Shown here: one piece after another, positions 54,443 to 62,976 of the stretch
Layout of the letters: every line of letters begins with the position of its first letter
How positions within the stretch are numbered: position 1 is the stretch's first letter
Source: Paenibacillus sp. sptzw28
GTDB taxonomy: Bacteria > Bacillota > Bacilli > Paenibacillales > Paenibacillaceae
Direction of reading: 5' to 3'
Assembly (NCBI RefSeq): GCF_019550795.1
Contig: NZ_CP080545.1
Location: forward strand, 699,001-763,000
DNA length: 64,000 bases
Program-made: the position numbers and the translations under genes
The notes under the pieces: model-generated
What the model was told of the DNA's origin: nothing
Seen by the model: the letters and a program-made list of their open reading frames with translations, nothing else
Database searches by the model: none

Positions 54443-55603
54443 GTGGATTATCGTATTGACGATATCGATCGCGTCATTAAAAACGCCGTTCTGGTGATGG
54501 AGGAAAGCAAATATCAGATTTTTGAAATTTGCGAGTCCGCACGTAAAGAATTGTTTTCGCTCGGCCAGGAATTGAATCAGGTGCTCAGTGAGGCGGCCGA
54601 GATTATCGACAAGGTCGACAGACTGGAGCTGGACTATCGGCGGGCGCGGATACGACTGACTGAAGTAAGCCGCGATTTTGTCCGATATAAGGAAGAGGAT
54701 ATCAAAGCCGCCTATGAGAAGGCGACCCAGCTGCAGCTGGATCTGATGGTTTTCCGGGAGAAGGAAGGATATCTGAGGGCGCGTCGCGATGAGCTGCAGA
54801 AGCGGGTTCGCAATGTCGATCAGTCGATTGAACGGGCCGAGATGATAGGATCCCAGATCAACGTCGTTCTCGATTACTTATCCGGCGACTTGAATCAGGT
54901 GACGCGCATTCTTGAATCGGCCCAAAACAGGCAGCAAATCGGACTGAAAATTATTTTGGCGCAGGAAGAAGAACGCAAAAGGATCGCAAGGGAAATTCAT
55001 GATGGTCCTGCTCAATCTCTCGCCAATATAGTTCTTAGGACGGAAATTGCAGAAAGAATGCTCGTAAAGAAGGAATTTCAATTAGTACAGGAAGAATTAA
55101 TAGACTTGAAGGGTCAGGTTCGCTCCGGTCTCCAGGAAATCCGCAAAATCATTTTCAATTTGCGCCCAATGGCATTGGATGACCTGGGACTGGTGCCTAC
55201 TCTAAGGAAATATGTCCAGGATTTTGAGGAGAAGACCAAGATTCGGACGATATTCGACACAATCGGAAAGGAAATGCGGCTGCCCTCTGCAATGGAAGCC
55301 GGCATATACCGGATGGTCCAGGAAGCTTTCAGCAATGCCTTAAAGCATGCGAATCCTTCTTACGTCGCATTGGACCTTACCTATCAAGCACAGATGGTGA
55401 AGATTGTCGTTAAGGATAATGGCGTCGGTTTCCATGTCGATCTGATTGAATCCCGGGCTAAAGACAGTGCACATTTCGGACTGATTGGAATGCGTGAACG
55501 AGTCGAGTTATTGGAAGGGAGGATGGAGATCGAATCGGCGATTAACGAGGGGACGAAAGTAACGATTCATATCCCCATCAACGTAGAGCAGAGAAAGGAG
55601 TAA
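54443..55603 (+). CDS. degS: Sensor histidine kinase DegS
   Basis: A 386-residue cytoplasmic histidine kinase with no TM segment. The N-terminal half is a long coiled-coil sensor domain (Glu/Lys/Arg heptads), followed by HisKA_3 with phosphoacceptor His186 in EEERKRIAREIHDGPAQSL. The HATPase domain has NALKHANPS, VKDNGVGF and HFGLIGMRERVELL. It starts with GTG. It lies 7 nt from degU, forming the standard pair controlling secreted enzymes, motility and competence. Confidence 0.96.
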   Translation: MDYRIDDIDRVIKNAVLVMEESKYQIFEICESARKELFSLGQELNQVLSEAAEIIDKVDRLELDYRRARIRLTEVSRDFVRYKEEDIKAAYEKATQLQLDLMVFREKEGYLRARRDELQKRVRNVDQSIERAEMIGSQINVVLDYLSGDLNQVTRILESAQNRQQIGLKIILAQEEERKRIAREIHDGPAQSLANIVLRTEIAERMLVKKEFQLVQEELIDLKGQVRSGLQEIRKIIFNLRPMALDDLGLVPTLRKYVQDFEEKTKIRTIFDTIGKEMRLPSAMEAGIYRMVQEAFSNALKHANPSYVALDLTYQAQMVKIVVKDNGVGFHVDLIESRAKDSAHFGLIGMRERVELLEGRMEIESAINEGTKVTIHIPINVEQRKE

Positions 55604-55610
55604 ACTGACG

Positions 55611-56339
55611 ATGGATCAAAGAGCAACGACCGGCAAACGTAAAATCAAGGTGCTGATTGCTGACGATCACCAATTATTCCGAGAGGGACTCAAGCGAATA
55701 CTCAATATGGAAGACGATCTGGAGGTCATCGGCGAATGTAACGACGGGATTCAGGTACTCGAGTTTTGCAACGAGAACAAGCCTGAAGTTGTTCTTATGG
55801 ACATTAACATGCCGATAGAGAACGGGGTCGTCGCAACCGAACGTCTGCGCGATATTTTCCCCGATGTGAAAGTCATTATTTTATCCATTCACGACGATGA
55901 AAGCTATGTCTTCGAAACGCTCCGCAAGGGCGCATCCGGCTATTTACTTAAGGATATGGAGGCGGAAGCGCTCGCAAATGCAATCCGTTCCGTGGTTAGC
56001 GGTTATGCCTATATTCATCCGAAGGTGACGGGCAAACTCATTAATCAGCTGCGCCGTATGACATATCTCGATGAGATCGGGTCTACATCCGGGGCTGCCG
56101 CGGGCCGTGAAGCAGGAGTGAAATTCGTACCCAGCGAGAATAATCCTCTTACGCGCCGCGAGGCGGAAGTGCTCCGTTTGATGGCGGAAGGCAAGAGCAA
56201 CAAGATGATAGGCGAATATTTGTTTATCAGCGAAAAAACGGTGAAAAACCATGTGAGCAGCATTCTTCAGAAAATGGAAGTCGACGACCGGACGCAGGCT
56301 GTTATCAACTCCATCAAATTCGGCTGGGTGACGCTCTAG
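55611..56339 (+). CDS. degU: Response regulator DegU
   Basis: A 242-residue NarL-type response regulator. The receiver domain has the acidic pocket ADDH, phospho-acceptor Asp64 in VLMDINMP and the switch Lys in GYLLKD. A linker of about 40 residues with a poly-Ala/Gly patch leads to the LuxR-type HTH (LTRREAEVLRLMAEGKSNKM and EKTVKNHVSSIL). It is partner to DegS. A terminator follows, so the pair is its own unit. Confidence 0.96.
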   Translation: MDQRATTGKRKIKVLIADDHQLFREGLKRILNMEDDLEVIGECNDGIQVLEFCNENKPEVVLMDINMPIENGVVATERLRDIFPDVKVIILSIHDDESYVFETLRKGASGYLLKDMEAEALANAIRSVVSGYAYIHPKVTGKLINQLRRMTYLDEIGSTSGAAAGREAGVKFVPSENNPLTRREAEVLRLMAEGKSNKMIGEYLFISEKTVKNHVSSILQKMEVDDRTQAVINSIKFGWVTL

Positions 56340-56365
56340 CGCTGCTGAATTACATAAACAAAGAC

Positions 56366-56395
56366 AAGGCTTCCGCTTATAGGCGGAGGTCTTTT
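56366..56395 (+). terminator. Terminator of degSU
   Basis: An 11-bp stem (56366-56376 with 56383-56393, two wobble pairs), 6-nt loop and T-rich end. Confidence 0.8.
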
Positions 56396-56585
56396 CCTGC
56401 GCATCAGTAGTGCCAAGATGTTGGCGTGCGGGGCGGGCAGCCCGAGTTTTTTCCAAGTATCCCAGTAGGGGAAATAAATATATTTTGTTTCGTAAGCCGC
56501 CGACCCACCCAAAATTGAAGCTTGTTTAGAACTATATGCATATATCCGAAATACAATCTTTAAAACTACTGGGAGGTAACAGACA

Positions 56586-57404
56586 ATGAAAAGCAAAATT
56601 GCAGTACTAACAGCGGTTGTCGCCGTCAGCATGATGACCGGCACGGCATTCGCAGCGCAAGGCGGAAATAAAGAACACAAGGAAAAGCCGGGCCGGACGG
56701 TTTCGGAATCGGTCTATTGGAAAGATGATACTACAGTTACAGGATCCGTTTATGATGATAAATCGGTTACCGGTTCCGTATACGGGCATAACGGGGCCCA
56801 CGGCCTGATCAATGCCTATGAAAATGTGAAGGACAAGCCTGCTGGCGAGCGTATCGCCCTGCTGCTCAAAACGAAATACAACATCGAAGTGAATGCCGAT
56901 ACGGACCTTAAAGCTTTGGCCGATTCCCTCGCGAAGCAAGGCAAGGTTGAAGCGGCTGCTGTTATTCAAGCGGCGGTGGTACAGAGCGATGTTACAAATA
57001 TCGAACAGTATAAAAAGCTGAGTAAGCTGAAAGCAAAGCTGGGGCAAAAAGGCATCAAAACTTATGTTAATGGCGTTGCGGCCAAATTCGACGTGCCTCC
57101 GGTGGTGAAAGAAGGGCGTACGCTGGTACCGTTCCGCGCGATTGCGGAATCATTAAAAGCGGAAGTCGTATGGGAAGCTTCGACCAAGACAGTCATCGTT
57201 AAACGTGACGGTGTGGAAGTGAAGCTTGTACTCGGCAGCAAGGTCGCCTACATCGGCGGCAAGCAAGTAGCCCTTGATGTCGCGGGCCAAATGAAAAATA
57301 ACCGTGTGATCGTGCCTATGCGTTTCCTCGGTGAGAGTCTCAAATCAAAGGTCGTCTGGGACGCAGAGACTTCAAGCGTAATTATCCTTGATCAAACGAA
57401 ATAG
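56586..57404 (+). CDS. Secreted stalk-domain (copper amine oxidase N-like) protein
   Basis: A 272-residue exported protein. Signal peptide MKSKIAVLTAVVAVSMMTGT ends at AFA-AQ. A short repeat (TVTGSVYDDKSVTGSVYGHN) and a helical middle follow. The C-terminal domain (about residues 155-270) has GRTLVPFRAIAESLKAEVVW and NRVIVPMRFLGESLKSKVVW, the two half-motifs of the stalk family. The name comes from distant similarity to amine oxidases; no copper site is expected. It is flanked by terminators. The same domain ends the NAGPA protein upstream. Confidence 0.85.
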   Translation: MKSKIAVLTAVVAVSMMTGTAFAAQGGNKEHKEKPGRTVSESVYWKDDTTVTGSVYDDKSVTGSVYGHNGAHGLINAYENVKDKPAGERIALLLKTKYNIEVNADTDLKALADSLAKQGKVEAAAVIQAAVVQSDVTNIEQYKKLSKLKAKLGQKGIKTYVNGVAAKFDVPPVVKEGRTLVPFRAIAESLKAEVVWEASTKTVIVKRDGVEVKLVLGSKVAYIGGKQVALDVAGQMKNNRVIVPMRFLGESLKSKVVWDAETSSVIILDQTK

Positions 57405-57421
57405 ACGAATTATGAAATGCC

Positions 57422-57456
57422 GCCGCCGGAGATGCTCTCCGGCGGCTTCTCGTTTT
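57422..57456 (+). terminator. GC-rich terminator after the stalk protein
   Basis: An 11-bp perfect stem GCCGCCGGAGA/TCTCCGGCGGC with a 3-nt loop, followed by TTCTCGTTTT. Confidence 0.8.
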
Positions 57457-57501
57457 CCGGCCATGAGGAGGTTAAACAGGATGGAATGAAACGTATGGGA
57501 T

Positions 57502-57525
57502 GGGCGCATCAAATGCGCCCTTTTT
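57502..57525 (+). terminator. Second terminator before the gene at 57602
   Basis: GGGCGCAT (57502-57509) pairs with ATGCGCCC (57513-57520), then T5. Confidence 0.85.
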
Positions 57526-57601
57526 GCGTTACTCGTCCGTTCGTTTCCGGCACTCATGGGCTGCCAGCAGCATATGATGTCACAAAAAGGAGGTGGCCGC
57601 C

Positions 57602-58303
57602 ATGATTCCGGTTTTGCTGTGGATTGTTGGTTGTTACGCCTTGGCGGCAGCTGCAGTCCATGCCGCTTCCGCACTCAGCTGGAGACGCGGGAATGACGTG
57701 AAGCATTATGTGCTCATAGCGGGCAACCAGCAGCTGCAGATGGAATGGTATATGCGTTCGCTCCGCCGTTTTTCACATTTTACCGGGACTGAAGTGAAGG
57801 TTACGGTTATCGACCGCGGATCGGAAGACGAGACGATCGGTATTGCCAGGTATTTCTCCCGATATGGAATGAACGTGAATATCGCAGCCGAACCCTTGTT
57901 CATGTCCGGGCGGAGCTGGTTTGAAGGCGAGGGGTTAATGCCTGGAAATAAAAGCAGCGACGAGCATAGGAGAGCTGAAGCTTATTCGAGCTTCGATCGG
58001 CCGGTAGTCGCTCAAGCGGATGAAAACAATGCTGCGCACTGTGAAAGCGGGTTCCGGCCCGAGCGGAGGAGCTCAGCCTGGGCGAGATGGCAACGCTTTC
58101 TGACGAGCTGGGGAAGACGCGGCCGCAGAATAAAGCCAGGTGAGGACGAAGACAGCACGGATGTGGAACGGGACCGCCGATTCATCATGGAGCCTTCGCA
58201 TTTGATGTGGATGCTTCAGGCGGAAGGCATCGTAACCGAACCCGAGCACGCGGTCTTGGTGGATTTGAGAGAACCGGCGGATTTGTCGAAGCTGCCGCTT
58301 TAA
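57602..58303 (+). CDS. Membrane-anchored glycosyltransferase-2-like fragment
   Basis: A 233-residue protein that is not confidently named. ATG 57602 lies 7 nt after AAGGAGGTGG. An N-terminal TM helix (about residues 3-22) precedes HYVLIAGNQQLQMEWYMRSL and VKVTVIDRGSEDETIGIARY. These resemble the start of GT2 enzymes, where a VIDDGSxDxT motif binds the nucleotide sugar. The rest of a GT2 domain (acceptor site, catalytic base) is not seen; instead there is a charged Arg/Glu-rich region and a conserved tail (LMWMLQAEGIVTEPEHAV). It occupies the place of degV between degU and comFA in B. subtilis. Confidence 0.6.
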   Translation: MIPVLLWIVGCYALAAAAVHAASALSWRRGNDVKHYVLIAGNQQLQMEWYMRSLRRFSHFTGTEVKVTVIDRGSEDETIGIARYFSRYGMNVNIAAEPLFMSGRSWFEGEGLMPGNKSSDEHRRAEAYSSFDRPVVAQADENNAAHCESGFRPERRSSAWARWQRFLTSWGRRGRRIKPGEDEDSTDVERDRRFIMEPSHLMWMLQAEGIVTEPEHAVLVDLREPADLSKLPL

Positions 58304-58338
58304 GGGCTGCAGCCAAGGTACTTGTCAGAGCCGGGCCA

Positions 58339-58440
58339 TTGCTAACTTAAAGGAGGTCGAGGTATAATAAACTCCATATTAATATCGGACGAGTGAAGCA
58401 CACCCGTATGGCTGCCAGAGACAGCTTGCGGGTGTGCTTT
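58339..58440 (+). promoter_or_regulatory. Promoter and terminator-like leader hairpin of comFA
   Basis: TTGCTA (58339-58344), 18 nt, TATAAT (58363-58368) is a plausible sigma-A promoter. About 20 nt after the expected start lies an 11-bp perfect stem, AAGCACACCCG (58396-58406) with CGGGTGTGCTT (58429-58439), followed by TTTGCGTTTG. It could attenuate comFA or end the upstream gene. No clear ComK box was seen. Confidence 0.5.
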
Positions 58441-58488
58441 GCGTTTGTTCAGGAATTTTAAGTTTTTTCGAACAGGGGGAAGCTTCAA

Positions 58489-60639
58489 GTGAAAGTAACG
58501 CTGTATGTCATTTTGACCGAAAGAGGCTCAAGGGCGGCGTGGTCCATCGCACCTGAGGTTGATTCGGCCTTCTGGCTTGACGCCGGCTATCGGGAGGTCG
58601 TGTATAGCGAGGCTGCCCGGTACGATGCAGGAGCAGGCATCCACACGGACAAGCCTGGTCCCGGCCTGACGGAACGGGTGACCCAGCTGGTATTCCGGGA
58701 GCAGCCGATTGCCTTGGGGCTTGCGGTAATGGTTGCAGAGCGATGGCCTGCTGCCGGGAGGCCAATGGATCGCGAGGAGGCGCGCGAGAAGTTAGCGCGC
58801 CTGGTAGCGCTTGTACATGGGGCAGAGGAGCGGGCAAGCGCGCTAAGGGAGCCGCTGCCTTTGGCACATGCAGGGCATGTGCCAGGCGCGTGCGGGGGAG
58901 CCGCAGGCCGCGCGGGCGCTCAGGCGCTGGCGGTGCAGGCGTGCCGCGCCGCCGCGCTCCTGCAGGGCCGGGCGCTGCTCGGCAGCGAAGCGCTCGCCCT
59001 GCTCGCCGCCGCGGATGCGGCGGCAGGCGCAGCGCCGCCGCCCTGGAGCGCGGCAGCTCCCGCGCTGCAGCTGGCCGCGCTCCTCGGCCGGCTGCGCCTG
59101 GGCGGCGCGCTCGCCCCGCAGCCGCAGCCCAGGCTGCTGCGGTGGCGGGGTGCGCTTCGCGGCGGCGCCGGGCCGCGCCCGCTTCTCCGCTGCCAGCGCT
59201 GCGGCAGCGGCCCGGCGCGCATGCGCCGAACGCCATGCGCTGCATGCGGGCGCATGTGCGCCTACTGCGAGGCGTGCCTCGCTATGGGCCGCAGCCGCGA
59301 ATGCGGGCTGCTCATCCTCGGCACGTCGGACCTAACCCGGCCGCAACTCGCAGCACCGTCTTCGTCGTCTAATCAAACTCCGATGCGATCGGGCGATAAC
59401 TCCGAGTCCGTTTCGGCAATCATCGAAAACCGGCTGGCTCAGTGGAACCTTAGTCCGGCACAAGCTTCAGCAGCTGCAAGTGCGCTCCGATTTCTCGAAT
59501 CGGATGGCCTGCAGAAACAAACCGGCTGGTGGAGGCGGCATCTTCCGGACCGGTTCGCTCCAAACCGCACTCATCCGAATCATTCAGCCGCAGGTCATCA
59601 GCGGCAGACTATCCACAACGAAGAAGACGCTGATTCCTGCCGGCGGTTTCTTTTATGGGCAGTGACAGGCGCAGGTAAGACCGAGATGATATTCCCGCTA
59701 ATTGAAGCATGTCTGAATCGGGGAGGGCGGGCATTGATCGCGACGCCCCGGCGGGACGTTGTACTCGAGCTCAATCCAAGGATTCGCAAGGCGTTTCCTC
59801 AGCGGTCCGTGGTCACATTGTACGGCGGCAGTCCCCAGCGGTGGGAGAAGGGCGAGATCACGCTGGCAACGACGCATCAGCTGTTTCGTTTTTATAGAGC
59901 TTTCGATCTCGTTGTAATTGACGAGGTAGATGCATTTCCCTATCACGACGACCCTTTACTGCACTATGCAGCCGGTAATGTATGCACACCTGGTGGTGTG
60001 AACGTACTGCTCTCGGCCACGCCCCCTGCAGAACTGCGGCGGGAGGCGGAACGGGGGAGGCTTCCGCATGCACGCGTACCGGTCCGATTTCACCGACACC
60101 CGCTTCCGGTCCCGGTTCTACTGCCGGTTCCACCGGTCAAGCGGCTTCTCGAACAGAAACACTTACCGCGCCGTCTGACTATGGCAATTCGCACATCCCT
60201 AGGCCGAGGAGCGCAGGTATTTGTTTTCGTGCCAAAAATCAGTCAGATTGGTCCGCTCGTGCAGCGTCTTAGAGAAATATTTACTGACGCTGCCATTGAC
60301 GGAACATCCTCCAAGGATGATGAACGAGGCGACAAAGTGCTGAAATTCCGTGACTGCACAATCCGTTTGCTGGTCACCACGACCATTCTTGAGCGCGGCG
60401 TAACCGTCCCGAAGAGCGATGTATTTATTTTCGATGCCGATAGTAAATTGTTCGATGACGCCTCACTCGTACAGATGTCCGGACGGGCAGGACGATCCAG
60501 TGACGATCCGGCCGGAAACGTGTATTTCTGCGCTGCGGTCCGCAACCGTGCCCAGCAATCGGCAATTCGGCAAATACGGGGTATGAACAAGCGCGCCGGA
60601 CGATGCGGCTATTTAGTCGGCAATAATAGAAGGGTGTGA
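58489..60639 (+). CDS. comFA: DNA uptake helicase ComFA with large N-terminal insertion
   Basis: A 716-residue DEAD-type ATPase of natural transformation, acting at the inner face of the membrane during ssDNA import. Walker A is LWAVTGAGKTE (Lys397), Walker B is VIDEVD (478-481). Helicase C motifs TTTILERGVTVPK and QMSGRAGRS are present. The Cys zinc-binding region is at residues 235-263 (CQRC, CAAC, CAYC). B. subtilis ComFA has about 463 residues. The extra length lies in residues ~90-230, an Ala/Arg/Gly-rich, very GC-rich patch (58780-59200) of low complexity. It starts with GTG 58489 after GGGGGA. Confidence 0.9.
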   Translation: MKVTLYVILTERGSRAAWSIAPEVDSAFWLDAGYREVVYSEAARYDAGAGIHTDKPGPGLTERVTQLVFREQPIALGLAVMVAERWPAAGRPMDREEAREKLARLVALVHGAEERASALREPLPLAHAGHVPGACGGAAGRAGAQALAVQACRAAALLQGRALLGSEALALLAAADAAAGAAPPPWSAAAPALQLAALLGRLRLGGALAPQPQPRLLRWRGALRGGAGPRPLLRCQRCGSGPARMRRTPCAACGRMCAYCEACLAMGRSRECGLLILGTSDLTRPQLAAPSSSSNQTPMRSGDNSESVSAIIENRLAQWNLSPAQASAAASALRFLESDGLQKQTGWWRRHLPDRFAPNRTHPNHSAAGHQRQTIHNEEDADSCRRFLLWAVTGAGKTEMIFPLIEACLNRGGRALIATPRRDVVLELNPRIRKAFPQRSVVTLYGGSPQRWEKGEITLATTHQLFRFYRAFDLVVIDEVDAFPYHDDPLLHYAAGNVCTPGGVNVLLSATPPAELRREAERGRLPHARVPVRFHRHPLPVPVLLPVPPVKRLLEQKHLPRRLTMAIRTSLGRGAQVFVFVPKISQIGPLVQRLREIFTDAAIDGTSSKDDERGDKVLKFRDCTIRLLVTTTILERGVTVPKSDVFIFDADSKLFDDASLVQMSGRAGRSSDDPAGNVYFCAAVRNRAQQSAIRQIRGMNKRAGRCGYLVGNNRRV

Positions 60640-60641
60640 CC

Positions 60642-61499
60642 ATGAGACTTTTACAAATAGTCAAGAGATTCTATCCCTCTTTGCTTCACAGCGCCGCCGC
60701 ACTTCTCTCTCCCGCCCCTATTACATGCCTTATTTGCGCGCGGGCATTTCGTAAGATTCCGCAGCAATCACTTGCGTACAATAAACCCTTGCCGGAAGGG
60801 TTGTGTCTTGACTGCTGCGGGAGCATACCGTGGATTACGCGCATCGCTTGTCCCGTATGCGGAAGGCCCGACCCCTGCTCAGACTGCCCGCGCCGGCATA
60901 ATACCGCCTTCATTTGCAATAGAAGCGCCGTGCGCTATAACGCAGTTATCCGCGAGTGGCTCGCTCTGTACAAATACCGGGGGCATGAAGCGTTGGCCCC
61001 GCTGCTTGGAGCTATACTTGATGACGCCTTCGGCCATTTGCGGGACGAGCTTTCCCGGCGTGATGCTTCTTTTATTTTCGATGCTGTAGTACCTGTTCCG
61101 CTCAGCCTTGAACGTCTGCAGGAGCGCGGTTTCAATCAAGCGGAACGGATGGCATCATACATTGCGGATCGGAACGGACTGCCTCTCGTTGATATATTAA
61201 GGCGTACCCGGCACAGCGATAAACAAAGTTTCAAAACACGCGGTGCAAGGCTGCGCGACACCAGGGACCTGTTTTCGGCGGACGACCGGCTTGCCTCACC
61301 CTTATTTGTTCATGCCCGCCGAGTGTCATTGCCTGAGAGCCTGCATTCACTCCCCAGGCTGCGCCTGCTGCTGGTAGACGACATTTACACGACGGGAAGC
61401 ACCGTTAACGCGTGTGCATCGGCTATCATAGATTCAGTGGACCGCATTCGTACAGGTCTGGTTCCGGAGGTGTATGTGCTTACTTTGGCGCGTTCTTGA
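60642..61499 (+). CDS. comFC: Competence protein ComFC (phosphoribosyltransferase-like)
   Basis: A 285-residue protein. An N-terminal zinc-ribbon region has CLICARAF, CLDCCGS, CPVCGRPDPCSDCPRR. A PRTase-like domain follows with KYRGHEALAPLLG, VVPVPLSLERLQERGFNQAE and the PRPP-loop LLLVDDIYTTGST. Homologues (ComFC/GntX) support DNA uptake, probably with ComFA. ATG 60642 has AGGGTG 5 nt upstream; GTG 60636 overlaps the comFA stop. comFB, which separates the two in B. subtilis, is absent here. Confidence 0.93.
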   Translation: MRLLQIVKRFYPSLLHSAAALLSPAPITCLICARAFRKIPQQSLAYNKPLPEGLCLDCCGSIPWITRIACPVCGRPDPCSDCPRRHNTAFICNRSAVRYNAVIREWLALYKYRGHEALAPLLGAILDDAFGHLRDELSRRDASFIFDAVVPVPLSLERLQERGFNQAERMASYIADRNGLPLVDILRRTRHSDKQSFKTRGARLRDTRDLFSADDRLASPLFVHARRVSLPESLHSLPRLRLLLVDDIYTTGSTVNACASAIIDSVDRIRTGLVPEVYVLTLARS

Positions 61500-61522
61500 G
61501 TGAAGCTCATGACCTATGTTTC

Positions 61523-61549
61523 GAAAAAAAAGGTGAATATTGTCGATAA
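61523..61549 (+). promoter_or_regulatory. Candidate sigma-D promoter before yvyF
   Basis: GAAA (61523-61526), a 15-nt spacer and GTCGATAA (61542-61549) resemble the sigma-D pattern TAAA-N15-GCCGATAT. In B. subtilis the yvyF-flgM region is sigma-D controlled. Match is partial. Confidence 0.35.
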
Positions 61550-61599
61550 ATCAAGTAGAATTATGCATATCCAAATGTTTCTTGAAAGGGGCAAAGGGC

Positions 61600-62007
61600 A
61601 TGAATATCGATAATTGTCCACGCTGCGGAAAATTGTACGCCAAAAATTTTCGGGACGTCTGTCCGGCTTGTATAAAGGAAATCGATCTGGAATATTCACG
61701 CTGCGCGGAATATTTACGCAAAAATAAAGGCGCCACCATGCAGGAGCTATCAGATGAAACGGGCGTTGCCGTTAAGTTAATTACAAAATTTATCCGTGAA
61801 GGCCGGATTTCTCTAGTCGGCGCGCCCAATCTAGGTTATCCTTGCGAGGTATGCGGAATTCCGATACGCGAAGGCACGATGTGCGAAAGCTGCCGCTCGA
61901 GGTTGATCAAGGAAACCGGCCAACTGAAGAACAATTCGAGCGAACAGGCGGACAAGCGCCGGCCCTCCCCGGGTTCGTTTCAAATCAAGGAACGGCAAAA
62001 AGACTGA
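61600..62007 (+). CDS. yvyF: Flagellar operon protein YvyF
   Basis: A 135-residue cytoplasmic protein with two zinc-ribbon pairs: CPRCGKLYAK with CPACIKEID near the N-terminus, and CEVCGIPIREGTMCESC in the middle. A short HTH-like stretch lies between them (TMQELSDETGVAVKLITKFI). It matches the TIGR03826/YvyF family found next to flgM. The function is not established; a regulatory role in late flagellar genes has been suggested. ATG 61600 follows AAAGGGGC. Confidence 0.88.
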   Translation: MNIDNCPRCGKLYAKNFRDVCPACIKEIDLEYSRCAEYLRKNKGATMQELSDETGVAVKLITKFIREGRISLVGAPNLGYPCEVCGIPIREGTMCESCRSRLIKETGQLKNNSSEQADKRRPSPGSFQIKERQKD

Positions 62008-62065
62008 TAAACCTTGAACCTTTTCAACATTGACATGATCTGTCTATAAAATTTTATTAAAAGGA

Positions 62066-62101
62066 AACCGATAATACTTGTAAAGGTTATCGGTTTTTTT
62101 T
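62066..62101 (+). terminator. Terminator after yvyF
   Basis: AACCGATAA pairs with TTATCGGTT, 12-nt loop, then a T-run of eight or more. It separates yvyF from flgM, so flgM may need its own promoter or read-through. Confidence 0.88.
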
Positions 62102-62174
62102 ATTGAATATAAGTGATACTAATCCGTTGATAAATTTTGCTTGTATTCTTACCGGGCGAAAAAGAGGTGAAAGT

Positions 62175-62438
62175 ATGAAAATCAATGAACCGCAGCGTAT
62201 AGGTGCCGTCAATCCGTATCAGAAGCAGACTGAATCCCGCTCTTCATCTGCAAACAGCAAACGAAGGACCGATCAGGTCCATATTTCCGCCGAAGCACAA
62301 GAAATGCTGTCCAGCAGCCAAACGAAGAAAGAAGAACGAGCGGACCGCGTCAATGATTTGAAGAAGGAAGTGGCGTCCGGAACCTACCACGTCGACGCCG
62401 GCAAAATCGCTGAGAAGCTTTGGCCGTTTTTAAAGTAA
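62175..62438 (+). CDS. flgM: Anti-sigma factor FlgM
   Basis: An 87-residue protein that holds the flagellar sigma factor SigD inactive until the hook is complete. The N-terminal part is disordered (Ser/Lys-rich). The C-terminal binding segment shows DQVHISAEAQEM and RVNDLKKEVASGTYHVDAGK followed by IAEKL, the family signature. ATG 62175 lies after AAGAGGTG; the frame from 62103 begins over the terminator. It is followed by flgN and flgK as in B. subtilis. Confidence 0.92.
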   Translation: MKINEPQRIGAVNPYQKQTESRSSSANSKRRTDQVHISAEAQEMLSSSQTKKEERADRVNDLKKEVASGTYHVDAGKIAEKLWPFLK

Positions 62439-62464
62439 AGTGAGATGGGAACAGGTGAAGCGTA

Positions 62465-62962
62465 ATGTTGAACGAGTCCATTGTGGAAACGCTCCAGCAG
62501 CAGCTGGAGCTGTATGAACTGTTATTGGAGACGGCCAAGCAGAAAACTCCCGTGCTCGTTTGCAACGATGTGGAGCAGTTGAACGGACTAACATTAAAGG
62601 AAAGAAAGCTCCTTAACCGTGCGGAAGAGCTGGAAGTTCAGCGTACGACGCAAGCGAACATCCATTTTTCCAAATTAGGTTACCGTACCAGGAACGGTAA
62701 GCTTAGCGATATGATTCGGACGACAACACAGCCTCACGAGAAACTGAAGCTGATGGAACTTCAGCAGCAGCTATCGGCCAAGCTGGAGGAACTGAAGAAG
62801 GTCAATGACTTGAATCAGCAGCTCATCGCTCAATCGCTGCGGTTCATTGAATATTCGATCGATCTTCTAATGGAAACCCCTTATGACGATCTTGTTTATC
62901 AACATCCAGTAAACAAGGGTAACGGATTGCGTCCTAGCGGGCTGTTTAATACTCGAGTTTAA
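62465..62962 (+). CDS. flgN: Flagellar export chaperone FlgN
   Basis: A 165-residue mostly helical protein that escorts FlgK and FlgL to the export gate. Its coiled-coil heptads include QQQLELYELLLETAKQKTPVL, VEQLNGLTLKERKLLN and KVNDLNQQLIAQSLRFIEYS. It lies 14 nt before flgK, its client. Length and position match YvyG/FlgN of Bacilli. Confidence 0.92.
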   Translation: MLNESIVETLQQQLELYELLLETAKQKTPVLVCNDVEQLNGLTLKERKLLNRAEELEVQRTTQANIHFSKLGYRTRNGKLSDMIRTTTQPHEKLKLMELQQQLSAKLEELKKVNDLNQQLIAQSLRFIEYSIDLLMETPYDDLVYQHPVNKGNGLRPSGLFNTRV

Positions 62963-62976
62963 CAGGAGGTCAAGGA

